Assembly: GCA_900102235.1 (NCBI GenBank)
Contig: FMVL01000008.1
Span: 165,265 to 229,264 of the forward strand
Length of the DNA stretch: 64,000 bases
Reading direction: 5' to 3'
Source: Lachnospiraceae bacterium XBB2008
Lineage (GTDB): Bacteria > Bacillota > Clostridia > Lachnospirales > Lachnospiraceae
The notes under the pieces are model-generated. The model ran no database searches, was not told the origin of the DNA, and saw only the letters and a program-made list of their open reading frames with translations. This document shows positions 17,588 to 25,622 of the stretch, one piece after another. Position 1 is the stretch's first letter; the number at the start of each line of letters is the position of its first letter. The position numbers were made by a program, and so were the translations under genes.

Positions 17588-19471
17588 ATGAATATCGAGA
17601 TTCAGGAACTCGAAGACGGCCTGGTCAGGGTGATACCGGCCGGAAGGATAGATACCAATACATCTGTGGAACTGAGGGCAGCATTGTCCGGCGTATTTGA
17701 GAAAGCCCGGAAGATCCTGATAGATTTCCGCGAGGTGGCATACATTTCTTCTGCGGGACTTCGCGAACTTCTTGTATGCAGGAAACGTTATCCCGGGGAC
17801 GGTATGATGGTTGAGAATGTATCACCGGCGGTATTTGAGATATTTGAGACCACCGGGTTTGATACGATCATCCCTCTGACAAAAGCGGAACAGGACATGA
17901 GCACATATGTGCAGATGTCGATCAAGGAATTCCTGGCGAGAAAGGTCTCGGAGAATCCGGATAAGGTCGTTCTTATCGGAGAGTGCGGTGAGTATACCTG
18001 GAAAGATATAGACATGGGCTCGCAGATCCTGGCCGACGATCTGGCCAAGAGCGGAGTAGGCCCCAGGTCTCATGTCGGCTTATGCGGACTTAATTCCGTC
18101 AACTGGGTTCTTGCATTCTATGCTCTTCATAAGCTGGGCGCCATGTCCATGCTCATCAATCCCAATCAGCGCGCCATGGAGATCGCTACGACCGCTAAGA
18201 TCGGGGATATCACCACGCTCATATACGGTGAGCTTCCGGAGATGGGAGATGCTGAGGACGCATTCCTGGATGTGATAGGGAATGCGGAAGGTTCGCCTGT
18301 CAAATCATTTTTCTCCATAAGAAACAGTAAAGACATAAAGGCAAGGTTCGGGGAATACGATGCGATCTCCGGACAATACAAAGAGCAGGTGGAGGCTGAT
18401 GATCCCTGCATCGTGATCTTCACGTCCGGATCTACGGGACGTCCCAAAGGAGTTCTTCTTTCTTCATATAACGTACTCAATGCCGCGAGCGGAAACTGCG
18501 AGGACCAGACACTTAAGCCGGATGACCGGACATGTCTGATACTCCCGCTTTTCCATATATTCGGACTGGTAGCGGGGCTTCTAGCAAACGCCATGGCGGA
18601 TTCGACCATATATATCCCGAAGGATATCAGGACCGGCACATTGCTTGAACTGATAAGCAGCAGACAGTGCACGATATTCCATTCCGTGCCGACCATGCTC
18701 ATAGCGCTGATGAACAGCAAGGACTTTCAACCTGAGAAACTCGCATCGCTTCGCTGCACGATCATATCGGGATCTGCTGCGACCGAGCCTCAGATCCTAA
18801 TGTTCCAGAAAGCCATGCCGAACAATCATTTCCTGTCGTCCTACGGTTTATCCGAGATGGCGCCGGTCAGCATCACTCCGTATGATGATACCAATGATCA
18901 TGTCCTGCACACGGTAGGCAAGCCCGTACGCAATATCAGTATCAAGATACAGGATCTGGAGACAAAAGAAGACTGCCCCGTCGGTGAATCGGGTGAGATC
19001 CTGGTTCAGGGCTTTAATCTCATGATGGGTTATTACAAGGTTCCTCTCGAGGATCAGTCCATAGATGATGAAGGCTGGCTTCACACCGGCGATCTGGGTT
19101 ATATGACGGAAGAAGGCTATGTGTGTCTGTCGGGCAGACTTAAGGAACTGATCATCAGAGGCGGTGAAAATATCATGCCCGGCGAGGTGGAGGCAGCCAT
19201 CTCCGCATCGGACATAGTCGATAATGTCAAAGTCATCGGCGTTCCCAGCGACTTCTTTGGTGAGGAAGTGGGAGCGTGTCTGCTCATAAAACCCGGCGCA
19301 GTATTTGACGAAGAACAGATGAAGGAAGAACTCAGGGAAAGACTTGCAAGATTCAAGATACCCAAGTATTTCCTGGTATATGAATCCTTCCCGATACTCG
19401 GTACAGGTAAGATCGATACGGTATCCCTTAAAAAGGATGCTCTGGCTAAACTTGCGGACAAGAAGGAATAA
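17588..19471 (+). CDS. STAS domain fused to an acyl-CoA synthetase/AMP-ligase (ANL) domain
   Basis: A 627-residue fusion. Residues about 1-97 are a complete STAS domain with 'VAYISSAGLREL' (S53/S54 at the phosphorylation position). Residues about 108-625 are a full ANL-superfamily ligase: P-loop TSGSTGRPKG (279-288), 'LFHIFG' (321-326), 'SSYGLSE' (417-423), 'WLHTGD' (497-502), 'GRLKELIIRGGENI' (516-529) and the catalytic Lys in 'GTGKID' (K608). All motifs look active. ANL enzymes activate a carboxylic acid as acyl-AMP, usually passing it to CoA; the substrate here cannot be read. The gene lies 5 bp after a PP2C phosphatase, so phosphorylation of the STAS part probably controls acyl activation or location. 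The frame is continuous, so the fusion is not a missed stop. Confidence 0.9.
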   Translation: MNIEIQELEDGLVRVIPAGRIDTNTSVELRAALSGVFEKARKILIDFREVAYISSAGLRELLVCRKRYPGDGMMVENVSPAVFEIFETTGFDTIIPLTKAEQDMSTYVQMSIKEFLARKVSENPDKVVLIGECGEYTWKDIDMGSQILADDLAKSGVGPRSHVGLCGLNSVNWVLAFYALHKLGAMSMLINPNQRAMEIATTAKIGDITTLIYGELPEMGDAEDAFLDVIGNAEGSPVKSFFSIRNSKDIKARFGEYDAISGQYKEQVEADDPCIVIFTSGSTGRPKGVLLSSYNVLNAASGNCEDQTLKPDDRTCLILPLFHIFGLVAGLLANAMADSTIYIPKDIRTGTLLELISSRQCTIFHSVPTMLIALMNSKDFQPEKLASLRCTIISGSAATEPQILMFQKAMPNNHFLSSYGLSEMAPVSITPYDDTNDHVLHTVGKPVRNISIKIQDLETKEDCPVGESGEILVQGFNLMMGYYKVPLEDQSIDDEGWLHTGDLGYMTEEGYVCLSGRLKELIIRGGENIMPGEVEAAISASDIVDNVKVIGVPSDFFGEEVGACLLIKPGAVFDEEQMKEELRERLARFKIPKYFLVYESFPILGTGKIDTVSLKKDALAKLADKKE

Positions 19472-19476
19472 TAGGT

Positions 19477-20238
19477 ATGTACCTGGGCTCCAAGAAAAGG
19501 ATACTATCCACGGCACTGCTTCTGTGTGTCGCTATCAGCATAGCCGCCGATGCGCTTTCGGCGATGGTAAGATATGTCATCAAGAATACTGACCCTTCCC
19601 TGCCGGATATGATGGATCCGACTCTCTGGAGAGCGGAGAGCATCATATCGGTATTTGAGATACTGCTCATAGCGGCGGTCTTTGCTTTTTACCACAGGAG
19701 GCTGGAGAAGTACATCAATCTGATCCCTCCGGAGGACCGTAAGCAGCTGGGCATACTTCAGGAGGAATCCTTCGGAAAAAACATCTCCGCACTCACTGCC
19801 GAAGACATCAGCAAGCTCATGAAGATCTGGGCGGTCATACTCGTCGGAGCGCAGACTGCCTACTATATCTCGTCATCCCTGTATCGGTCGTTCATCATAC
19901 AGCTGTCCGAACTGGTTGACATAAGTAATGCTCCTTACGATTACTTCGTATCGATATATAACAACACCCACGGCTTCAAATATCTGGGAATGGTCATAGC
20001 CATTCTTCTGGGCATCACTATCACGGGCATCTTTCTGGACAACACCATGCTCAAGGTCGTGAGCGTTGTCTATGCGATCGTGTTCCTGATCGCTTTCATG
20101 ACGCTTAACATGCAATCCATGTCCATATTCGGACACACTGTCGGAATAGTATGGACTTCGGTCCTGTATCACATCATCGATCAGGTCGGGATCGTTGTAC
20201 TCGCCCTGTATCTTCGCCGCAAATACCCCGGAGTGTGA
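19477..20238 (+). CDS. Polytopic membrane protein of unknown function
   Basis: A 253-residue protein with about six hydrophobic segments (about 10-32, 48-68, 110-132, 165-185, 190-210, 215-245) and a basic C-terminus (RRKYPGV). It starts 5 bp after the STAS-ligase stop, behind a weak GG-rich site, and is followed by the next gene after 9 bp, so it is part of the same transcript. I do not recognise a family. Its place suggests a membrane partner of the STAS-ligase/phosphatase pair, or a product carrier, but no motif supports a specific activity. Confidence 0.6.
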   Translation: MYLGSKKRILSTALLLCVAISIAADALSAMVRYVIKNTDPSLPDMMDPTLWRAESIISVFEILLIAAVFAFYHRRLEKYINLIPPEDRKQLGILQEESFGKNISALTAEDISKLMKIWAVILVGAQTAYYISSSLYRSFIIQLSELVDISNAPYDYFVSIYNNTHGFKYLGMVIAILLGITITGIFLDNTMLKVVSVVYAIVFLIAFMTLNMQSMSIFGHTVGIVWTSVLYHIIDQVGIVVLALYLRRKYPGV

Positions 20239-20247
20239 GCCTTATCC

Positions 20248-21288
20248 ATGAGTCTTAGGAAAAATCCGTATTCATATACGAATATCGCGATCACTTCCGT
20301 GATCATTTTCCTTTTTGCCGTGATCGTAGGACGCATATCCATCATACCGCTTGAGACCGCGGATGCGGACGCTGCGCTCATACGCAGGGTGGCGGTATTC
20401 CTGTGGCAGTTCAGCCGCGACCTGATGGTCCCCATATGTCTGCTCATACTGTTCGTCTGCATCAGCAACGTGGTCCTTCTGATCAAAGAAGGTTACCGCC
20501 TGCACAATCTGCTCGGTTTCATATTCGGGAGCATGTATCTGGTCGGAGTCAATCTCCTCTGGAAGCCCATAAGCACGCTTCCCGATGTGTTAAATCCCGT
20601 TCTTATCTTTATCAGACTTATCGTATGTTATCTCGAGTGTACGTTCCTCGCGATATGCGTGATGGGCTATCTGACGGCCAAGAGGGAGCCCGAATATGAC
20701 AGGGACTATTGCATAATCCTCGGCTGTTCCATCAGTAAAAAAGGGAAACTGCGGCCGCTCATCAAAGGAAGGGTCAACCGCGCGATCCACTATGCGTGGG
20801 AGCAGGAGATAGAGACCGGGCACAGCATGGTCTATATCCCTTCGGGCGGACAGGGGCCCGATGAACCCATAAGTGAGGGCAGCGCCATGGAAATGTATCT
20901 CATAAGCCATGGTGCCGAGGAATATGAGGTTTTTGCGGAAAAGGAATCGCGTAACACTCTCGAGAACCTTCTGTACAGCAAGATCATAATCGAGCGCCTT
21001 GAAAAAGAACGCGGACGAAATGTGCCCGAAGGTCGTGATGCTGCCAAGGAGCCCGGGATCAAGGGCCGTGTTGCCATAGTCACTTCCGATTTTCATGTCT
21101 TAAGGAGCGGGCTCCTGTCAAGACGCGCAGGGCTCGATGCGATAGTGGTGGGCTGTAATACCAAGTGGTATTTCTGGCCCAACGCATTTTTAAGAGAAAC
21201 CATAGCGATACTGGCGATGTTTCCCCGGGTACATCTGTCTGTTGCACTCCTTTTTGCCGTATTTTCGGCACTGATATTGTTTTTTTGA
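20248..21288 (+). CDS. YdcF/SanA/ElyC-family (DUF218) membrane protein
   Basis: A 346-residue protein with four to five N-terminal membrane segments (about 10-150) and a cytosolic or surface DUF218 domain (about 150-320). Diagnostic pieces are 'YCIILGCSI', 'KGRVNRAI', 'SGGQGPDEPISEG', 'ESRNTLENL' and 'VTSDFHVLRSG', then a last hydrophobic segment. The family (YdcF, SanA, ElyC) is linked to envelope and undecaprenyl-lipid homeostasis, but the exact reaction is not known for this branch. It closes the operon that begins with the phosphatase at 15735; a promoter region for the next surface gene follows. Confidence 0.82.
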   Translation: MSLRKNPYSYTNIAITSVIIFLFAVIVGRISIIPLETADADAALIRRVAVFLWQFSRDLMVPICLLILFVCISNVVLLIKEGYRLHNLLGFIFGSMYLVGVNLLWKPISTLPDVLNPVLIFIRLIVCYLECTFLAICVMGYLTAKREPEYDRDYCIILGCSISKKGKLRPLIKGRVNRAIHYAWEQEIETGHSMVYIPSGGQGPDEPISEGSAMEMYLISHGAEEYEVFAEKESRNTLENLLYSKIIIERLEKERGRNVPEGRDAAKEPGIKGRVAIVTSDFHVLRSGLLSRRAGLDAIVVGCNTKWYFWPNAFLRETIAILAMFPRVHLSVALLFAVFSALILFF

Positions 21289-21301
21289 TAAAACACAATA
21301 T

Positions 21302-21342
21302 TTTGTTGGACATTTGTTGGACAATGGCTGATATTGTATAGA
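21302..21342 (+). promoter_or_regulatory. Tandem TTTGTTGGACA repeat before a surface gene
   Basis: Two perfect, adjacent copies of the 11-mer TTTGTTGGACA lie at 21302-21312 and 21313-21323. TTGTTG (21315-21320) could serve as a -35 box, 16 bp from TATAGA (21337-21342). A similar pair, TTGTTGGA then TGTTGGA at 12-bp period (7201-7219), precedes the 7284 surface gene. The shared layout suggests one activator or repressor controlling surface genes; no regulator is identified. Confidence 0.5.
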
Positions 21343-21391
21343 GCGTAAGCTAAAAAAGTATTGTAGCTATTTACCACACAGGAGGAGCAAC

Positions 21392-24346
21392 ATGAAAAAA
21401 ACAGTATCACTTATGCTGGCTTTTCTGCTGTCGATGACAGTATTTGTAAGCGATGTTATCGGGCTTACAATGGTGGCCAGAGCAGAGGAGATCGTTTCCG
21501 ATGAGAGCGTTCCCTCTGATGTAGGCGATCCCGGCGATCCGTCCACAATGTCAAATCAGTCTGCGGAATGGGATGCTCAGATCGATGAAATGATCCGTCA
21601 GCAGCAGGAAGCTGATGCCGGACGTCAGCAGGCAATGGATGAAGCGGCTAATGACGCCGAAGAGGCAGCCAAGCAGCAGGAAGACGACGAAGCTGCTCAG
21701 GAAGCTAAGCGCAAGGCCGAAGAAGAAGATCAGAAGAGACAGCAGGAAGCCGACGACGCTGCCAAGGCTGCGGAAGAAGCCCGCAAGGCTCAGGAAGATA
21801 CAAAGTATTCTCTTACGGCAACTCTTCAGTCCAGTCAGATCGGTGTCGTGACTTATCTGGATTTCGGATCCGCACAGATCGGGACCGACAGGGATTACTT
21901 CCCCTTAAACATCAGCAATACCGGCAATAACCCGGTAGACCTTATTATGGCCGAGACCATGGATGCAGACGGCGCATTCAGCGCAACGCTTCACGGAGAC
22001 AAGACACATCTTGAACCCGGTGAGACATCCAGATTCAATGTATCGATGAAGTCTTCCCTTCCGGCCGGAACATACTCCGCCTACCTGCTTTTTGCGGATA
22101 AGAACAGAGATCCTAATTTCATTAATTGCTTAAAGATCCCGCTCAGAGGTGTAGTTACCCCTAAGCAGGCCGTGGTTACGGGCGTGACGGTCACACCCTC
22201 CAAGGCAACGCTTGCCGTAGGCAACAGCTATCAGTTCTATGCAAATGTTACCGGAACAGGCGATTTCAACCAGGGTGTAAACTGGACCATAACCAACCAG
22301 CAGTCATCCGGAACATATATCTCAAATACGGGTAACCTGACTATCGCAGCAGATGAGACTTCACCTGCGATCTCCATCATCGCTACCAGCGCTGCGAATG
22401 CTCAAGCAGCCGGATATGCTACCGTAACACCTCAGCGTAACAGCTATAACGTAAGTGCCAATATAGACCCCGTAGGCGGCGGAAGCATCAGCGGCGGCGG
22501 TGCGGTATCACAGGGAGGATCCGTTACACTTTCGGCCGTGCCCGCCAAGAACTTCTATTTCGTGGGATGGATCCGCGACGGTCAGATAGTATCCAACTCT
22601 ACCAACTACACGGTATCCAACGTCCAGTCAAACGTAGGTGTGACAGCCAAGTTTGCCCAGACCTATGTGACCGTTAAGGCAGAAGCCAACAACACTAACG
22701 GCGGTAACGTAGTAGGCGGAGGAACCATCACATACGGCGGAAGCACCACACTTTCCGCCAAGGCATACAGCGGATATGTATTCACCGGCTGGAAAGAGGG
22801 CGACACCGTCATCAGCAGGGATGCATCCATCAAACTCAACAATCTGACGGTAGATCGTAAGATCACAGCTGTTTTTGAAAAGACTTCACATACCGTGGTC
22901 CTTAACAGCTATCCCGCAGAAGGCGGTAAGACCGAGGGCGGCGGAACTTTTGCAGTCGGACAGGGAACCACCATCAAGGCTACACCTGCATCCGGATACA
23001 AGTTCGTAAGCTGGAACATCAATAACCAGGTAGTCAGCAGAGAAGCAACCTGCAAGATCGAAAAGGTTGAATATGACTGTACCGTAACAGCTGTTTTTGA
23101 AAAAGAAGGAATCACAGCCTTTGAGATCTCTTCCGGTGTTGCAACTACCGGCGGTACCATCAGCCCCAGCGGCAAGGTCAATGTGGCAAAGGGTACCAAT
23201 GTTACATATACCATCACTCCCAAGAGCGGATTTGCGATCCTCGCAGTGGCAGTTGACGGTATCCAGGTAGGACCTGTTTCAACATATACATTTACGAATG
23301 TTCAGGCTCCTCATACCATTTCCGCAGCATTCGTTCAGACCAATGCAGGTCAGCAGGCTGCAGCACAGTCAGGCAAGCCGGTTCAGACCCAGAAGGTTGA
23401 GCCCGTAGCCAAGACAACTACCAATACCGCTACGACTGAATCTACCGTAAGCATCGCCGAGGCAGCTTCTGGAGAAGCAGGAGATACATATGTGGAAGAG
23501 ATGCCCGATCTTGAGAACATCGCGATCCCTACGGATGAGGAGCTCGGCGTTCCGGAAGAGGACTTTTCACAGCAGACTTATTCTGAAGTGACCCAGATGC
23601 TCGGCATGTCCATGGATGAAGTTGAAGCCATGGTAATGAGCGGCAACAGGATGCCCGTCCTGGATGCGGCATTCTATACCGGAGCTCTTGGAGCATATGT
23701 TACTAACGATTACGAGCCTAAGGATATGAGAAGCGTTGACTACCAGAACATGTCAAGAGAAGAACTGATGCTCGTATCGGATGACGAGATCAACCCTTCA
23801 CTTCCCGACCTGGATGTGGTAGTAGAGAGAATGCTCTCGACAGATGATGTGATGTCCATGGCCAAGGGCGGACAGGTAGGCGTATCGGTAAGCCTTACCA
23901 AGGTTGCCGATCCCGATGCCGTAACCCAGAGGATCATGAAGAATGCGGTAGGTCAGAAGCCTGTTGAATACTTCGACCTGACCATGCTCAAGACTACCGG
24001 CGGATTTACCGAGAAGGTTACCGAACTTCCCACAACGATGGAAGTAGTGGTTGAGATCCCCGAAGCAGTATATCAGAGCGGCAAGACATATTCGGTACTC
24101 AGGATCCACAACGGAGAACTCAGCGTTCTTCCCGACCTGGATGACAACCCGAGGACCATCACATTCCGCACAGACAGATTTTCATCATATGCGATAGCCA
24201 AGGAAGTCGCTTCCTCCAGAAGTCTGGTAGGATGGCTCGCAGGCGGAGCGATAGTGGCTTTCGGTATCGCGGCAACATGCTTTATAATACTTATAGCGCA
24301 TCAGGCCAACTATCGTAAGGCAAGACGCAAAGCCAAAGCTAAATGA
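21392..24346 (+). CDS. Surface protein with coiled coil, Ig-like and InlB-like repeats, C-terminal membrane anchor
   Basis: A 984-residue secreted protein. A signal peptide (about 1-30) is followed by a Gln/Glu/Ala-rich coiled coil (about 48-138), an ASH/CARDB-like beta domain (about 145-265), a Big2-like Ig domain (about 265-350) and four InlB B-repeat-like modules (about 350-655) with motifs such as 'GGGSISGGG' and 'FVGWIRDG'. A C-terminal domain (about 690-950) ends in 'VLRIHNGELSVLPDLDD' and 'SYAIA', a style shared with the two LPxTG-type paralogues. The final membrane helix and basic tail (RKARRKAKAK) lack an LPxTG motif, so it is probably membrane-anchored. GGAGGAGC precedes the ATG at a good distance. 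An adhesin or wall-spanning role is inferred. Confidence 0.85.
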   Translation: MKKTVSLMLAFLLSMTVFVSDVIGLTMVARAEEIVSDESVPSDVGDPGDPSTMSNQSAEWDAQIDEMIRQQQEADAGRQQAMDEAANDAEEAAKQQEDDEAAQEAKRKAEEEDQKRQQEADDAAKAAEEARKAQEDTKYSLTATLQSSQIGVVTYLDFGSAQIGTDRDYFPLNISNTGNNPVDLIMAETMDADGAFSATLHGDKTHLEPGETSRFNVSMKSSLPAGTYSAYLLFADKNRDPNFINCLKIPLRGVVTPKQAVVTGVTVTPSKATLAVGNSYQFYANVTGTGDFNQGVNWTITNQQSSGTYISNTGNLTIAADETSPAISIIATSAANAQAAGYATVTPQRNSYNVSANIDPVGGGSISGGGAVSQGGSVTLSAVPAKNFYFVGWIRDGQIVSNSTNYTVSNVQSNVGVTAKFAQTYVTVKAEANNTNGGNVVGGGTITYGGSTTLSAKAYSGYVFTGWKEGDTVISRDASIKLNNLTVDRKITAVFEKTSHTVVLNSYPAEGGKTEGGGTFAVGQGTTIKATPASGYKFVSWNINNQVVSREATCKIEKVEYDCTVTAVFEKEGITAFEISSGVATTGGTISPSGKVNVAKGTNVTYTITPKSGFAILAVAVDGIQVGPVSTYTFTNVQAPHTISAAFVQTNAGQQAAAQSGKPVQTQKVEPVAKTTTNTATTESTVSIAEAASGEAGDTYVEEMPDLENIAIPTDEELGVPEEDFSQQTYSEVTQMLGMSMDEVEAMVMSGNRMPVLDAAFYTGALGAYVTNDYEPKDMRSVDYQNMSREELMLVSDDEINPSLPDLDVVVERMLSTDDVMSMAKGGQVGVSVSLTKVADPDAVTQRIMKNAVGQKPVEYFDLTMLKTTGGFTEKVTELPTTMEVVVEIPEAVYQSGKTYSVLRIHNGELSVLPDLDDNPRTITFRTDRFSSYAIAKEVASSRSLVGWLAGGAIVAFGIAATCFIILIAHQANYRKARRKAKAK

Positions 24347-24380
24347 TCTTACCTGAATAGAAAAGACGGAGTAGTTACGA

Positions 24381-25622
24381 TTGAAAGAGACTATATTCAG
24401 TAAAGACAGGATAAACACGGGCCGGCAGACGGAGATAGATGCACTTAAGGCGTTCTCGATCATCATGATGATCATAACCCACTGTATCGAGGACCTTTAC
24501 GGCAATTATTCCGAGAATGTGATAGCGGTGGTCATCAATGACTACCTGGCACAATCGGTAGGTGCATCGGGATTCATGATCTGCATGGGCGTCGGGATAG
24601 TTTATTCGAGAAACGCCGAACCGATTGATTATCTGAAGAGAGGCGTAAACCTCCTGGTGGTTGGACAATTACTGAACCTCTTTCGATACGGACTTCCGTA
24701 TATACTCGGATATGTGATAAGTGGTGACCCCGTTTTGAAGATCAGTTCATATCTGGTCTTCAGCGGGGATATCCTGCAGTTTGCGGGACTGTTTTTCTTC
24801 ATGATGGCTCTGTTTCGGAAGTTAAAACTCAAGTCCTGGCATATCTTTATAATAGCGGTGATCCTGAATATCATTGCCAATTTCTTTTTCTTCGGATTTC
24901 ATCCTACCCGGAGTTATGCCTTTGATCAGTTGATGGGGCTGTTTTTCCTCACTCCCGCGGAAAGCTATTTCCCGCTTTTTCACTGGCTCATATATCCGGC
25001 GTACGGCATGGTATTCGGAGATATCCTTCAGCATGTCAAAGATAAGACTAAGTTTTACGGGATACTGATAGGACCGACTGCAGCCATTTTTGCGATATAC
25101 TATTACATAGGGATCTGCGTGGATCAGCACTTCTTTACGGTGTTCCGCATATGGCAGACATTCTGCGGTGTCGGGATATGGGATGCTCTGATGCATCTGT
25201 TCTGTAATACCTTCATGATCTCGTGCGGATATTTCCTGACATTTAAGTTCAGCAAGCAGCAGTTAAGACCGATATTTTTCGTATCCAAAAATATCAACAG
25301 ATTTTATTGCATACATACGGTCCTGGTGTACTTCATCGAGGTGTTCCTGATCGATATCGCAGGGTGGGAGATCAATGCCCTCCAGTGCTTCGGCATCGCG
25401 CTCCTGACGGTCATCTCGTGTATATTGGGTGTGATGGTATATTCCAGATATCTTGTGGGACCGTGTCACACATTTTTCGGTAAGCATAAATACATATGGG
25501 TGGCCGTTATAGTCATTCTTACCGTGGCCATATGCATATGGTCATCATACGGAACCACAGGTCATGTCAATCTGTGGAACGAGTACAGTTTAGATCAGAA
25601 GATGGAACTGGGTGATTTATGA
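24381..25622 (+). CDS. Multi-pass membrane acyltransferase-like protein
   Basis: A 413-residue protein with about ten membrane segments, read from a TTG start behind GGAG (24368-24371). The early motif 'RQTEIDALKAFSIIMMIITH' resembles membrane acyltransferase-3 and heparan-N-acetyltransferase-like families ('R..ID..KG..I..MI..H'), in which the His is catalytic. No other conserved acyltransferase block is evident, so substrate and reaction remain open. It lies 34 bp after the surface gene and overlaps the following phosphatase gene by 4 bp (ATGA), so it is co-expressed with a signalling module. Modification of a surface polymer is plausible but unproven. Confidence 0.6.
   Translation: MKETIFSKDRINTGRQTEIDALKAFSIIMMIITHCIEDLYGNYSENVIAVVINDYLAQSVGASGFMICMGVGIVYSRNAEPIDYLKRGVNLLVVGQLLNLFRYGLPYILGYVISGDPVLKISSYLVFSGDILQFAGLFFFMMALFRKLKLKSWHIFIIAVILNIIANFFFFGFHPTRSYAFDQLMGLFFLTPAESYFPLFHWLIYPAYGMVFGDILQHVKDKTKFYGILIGPTAAIFAIYYYIGICVDQHFFTVFRIWQTFCGVGIWDALMHLFCNTFMISCGYFLTFKFSKQQLRPIFFVSKNINRFYCIHTVLVYFIEVFLIDIAGWEINALQCFGIALLTVISCILGVMVYSRYLVGPCHTFFGKHKYIWVAVIVILTVAICIWSSYGTTGHVNLWNEYSLDQKMELGDL

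Noticed and set aside
24230..24346. Sortase signal at the end of the 21392 surface protein
   Set aside because: No LPxTG-like motif precedes the last helix; the long basic tail fits a membrane anchor.
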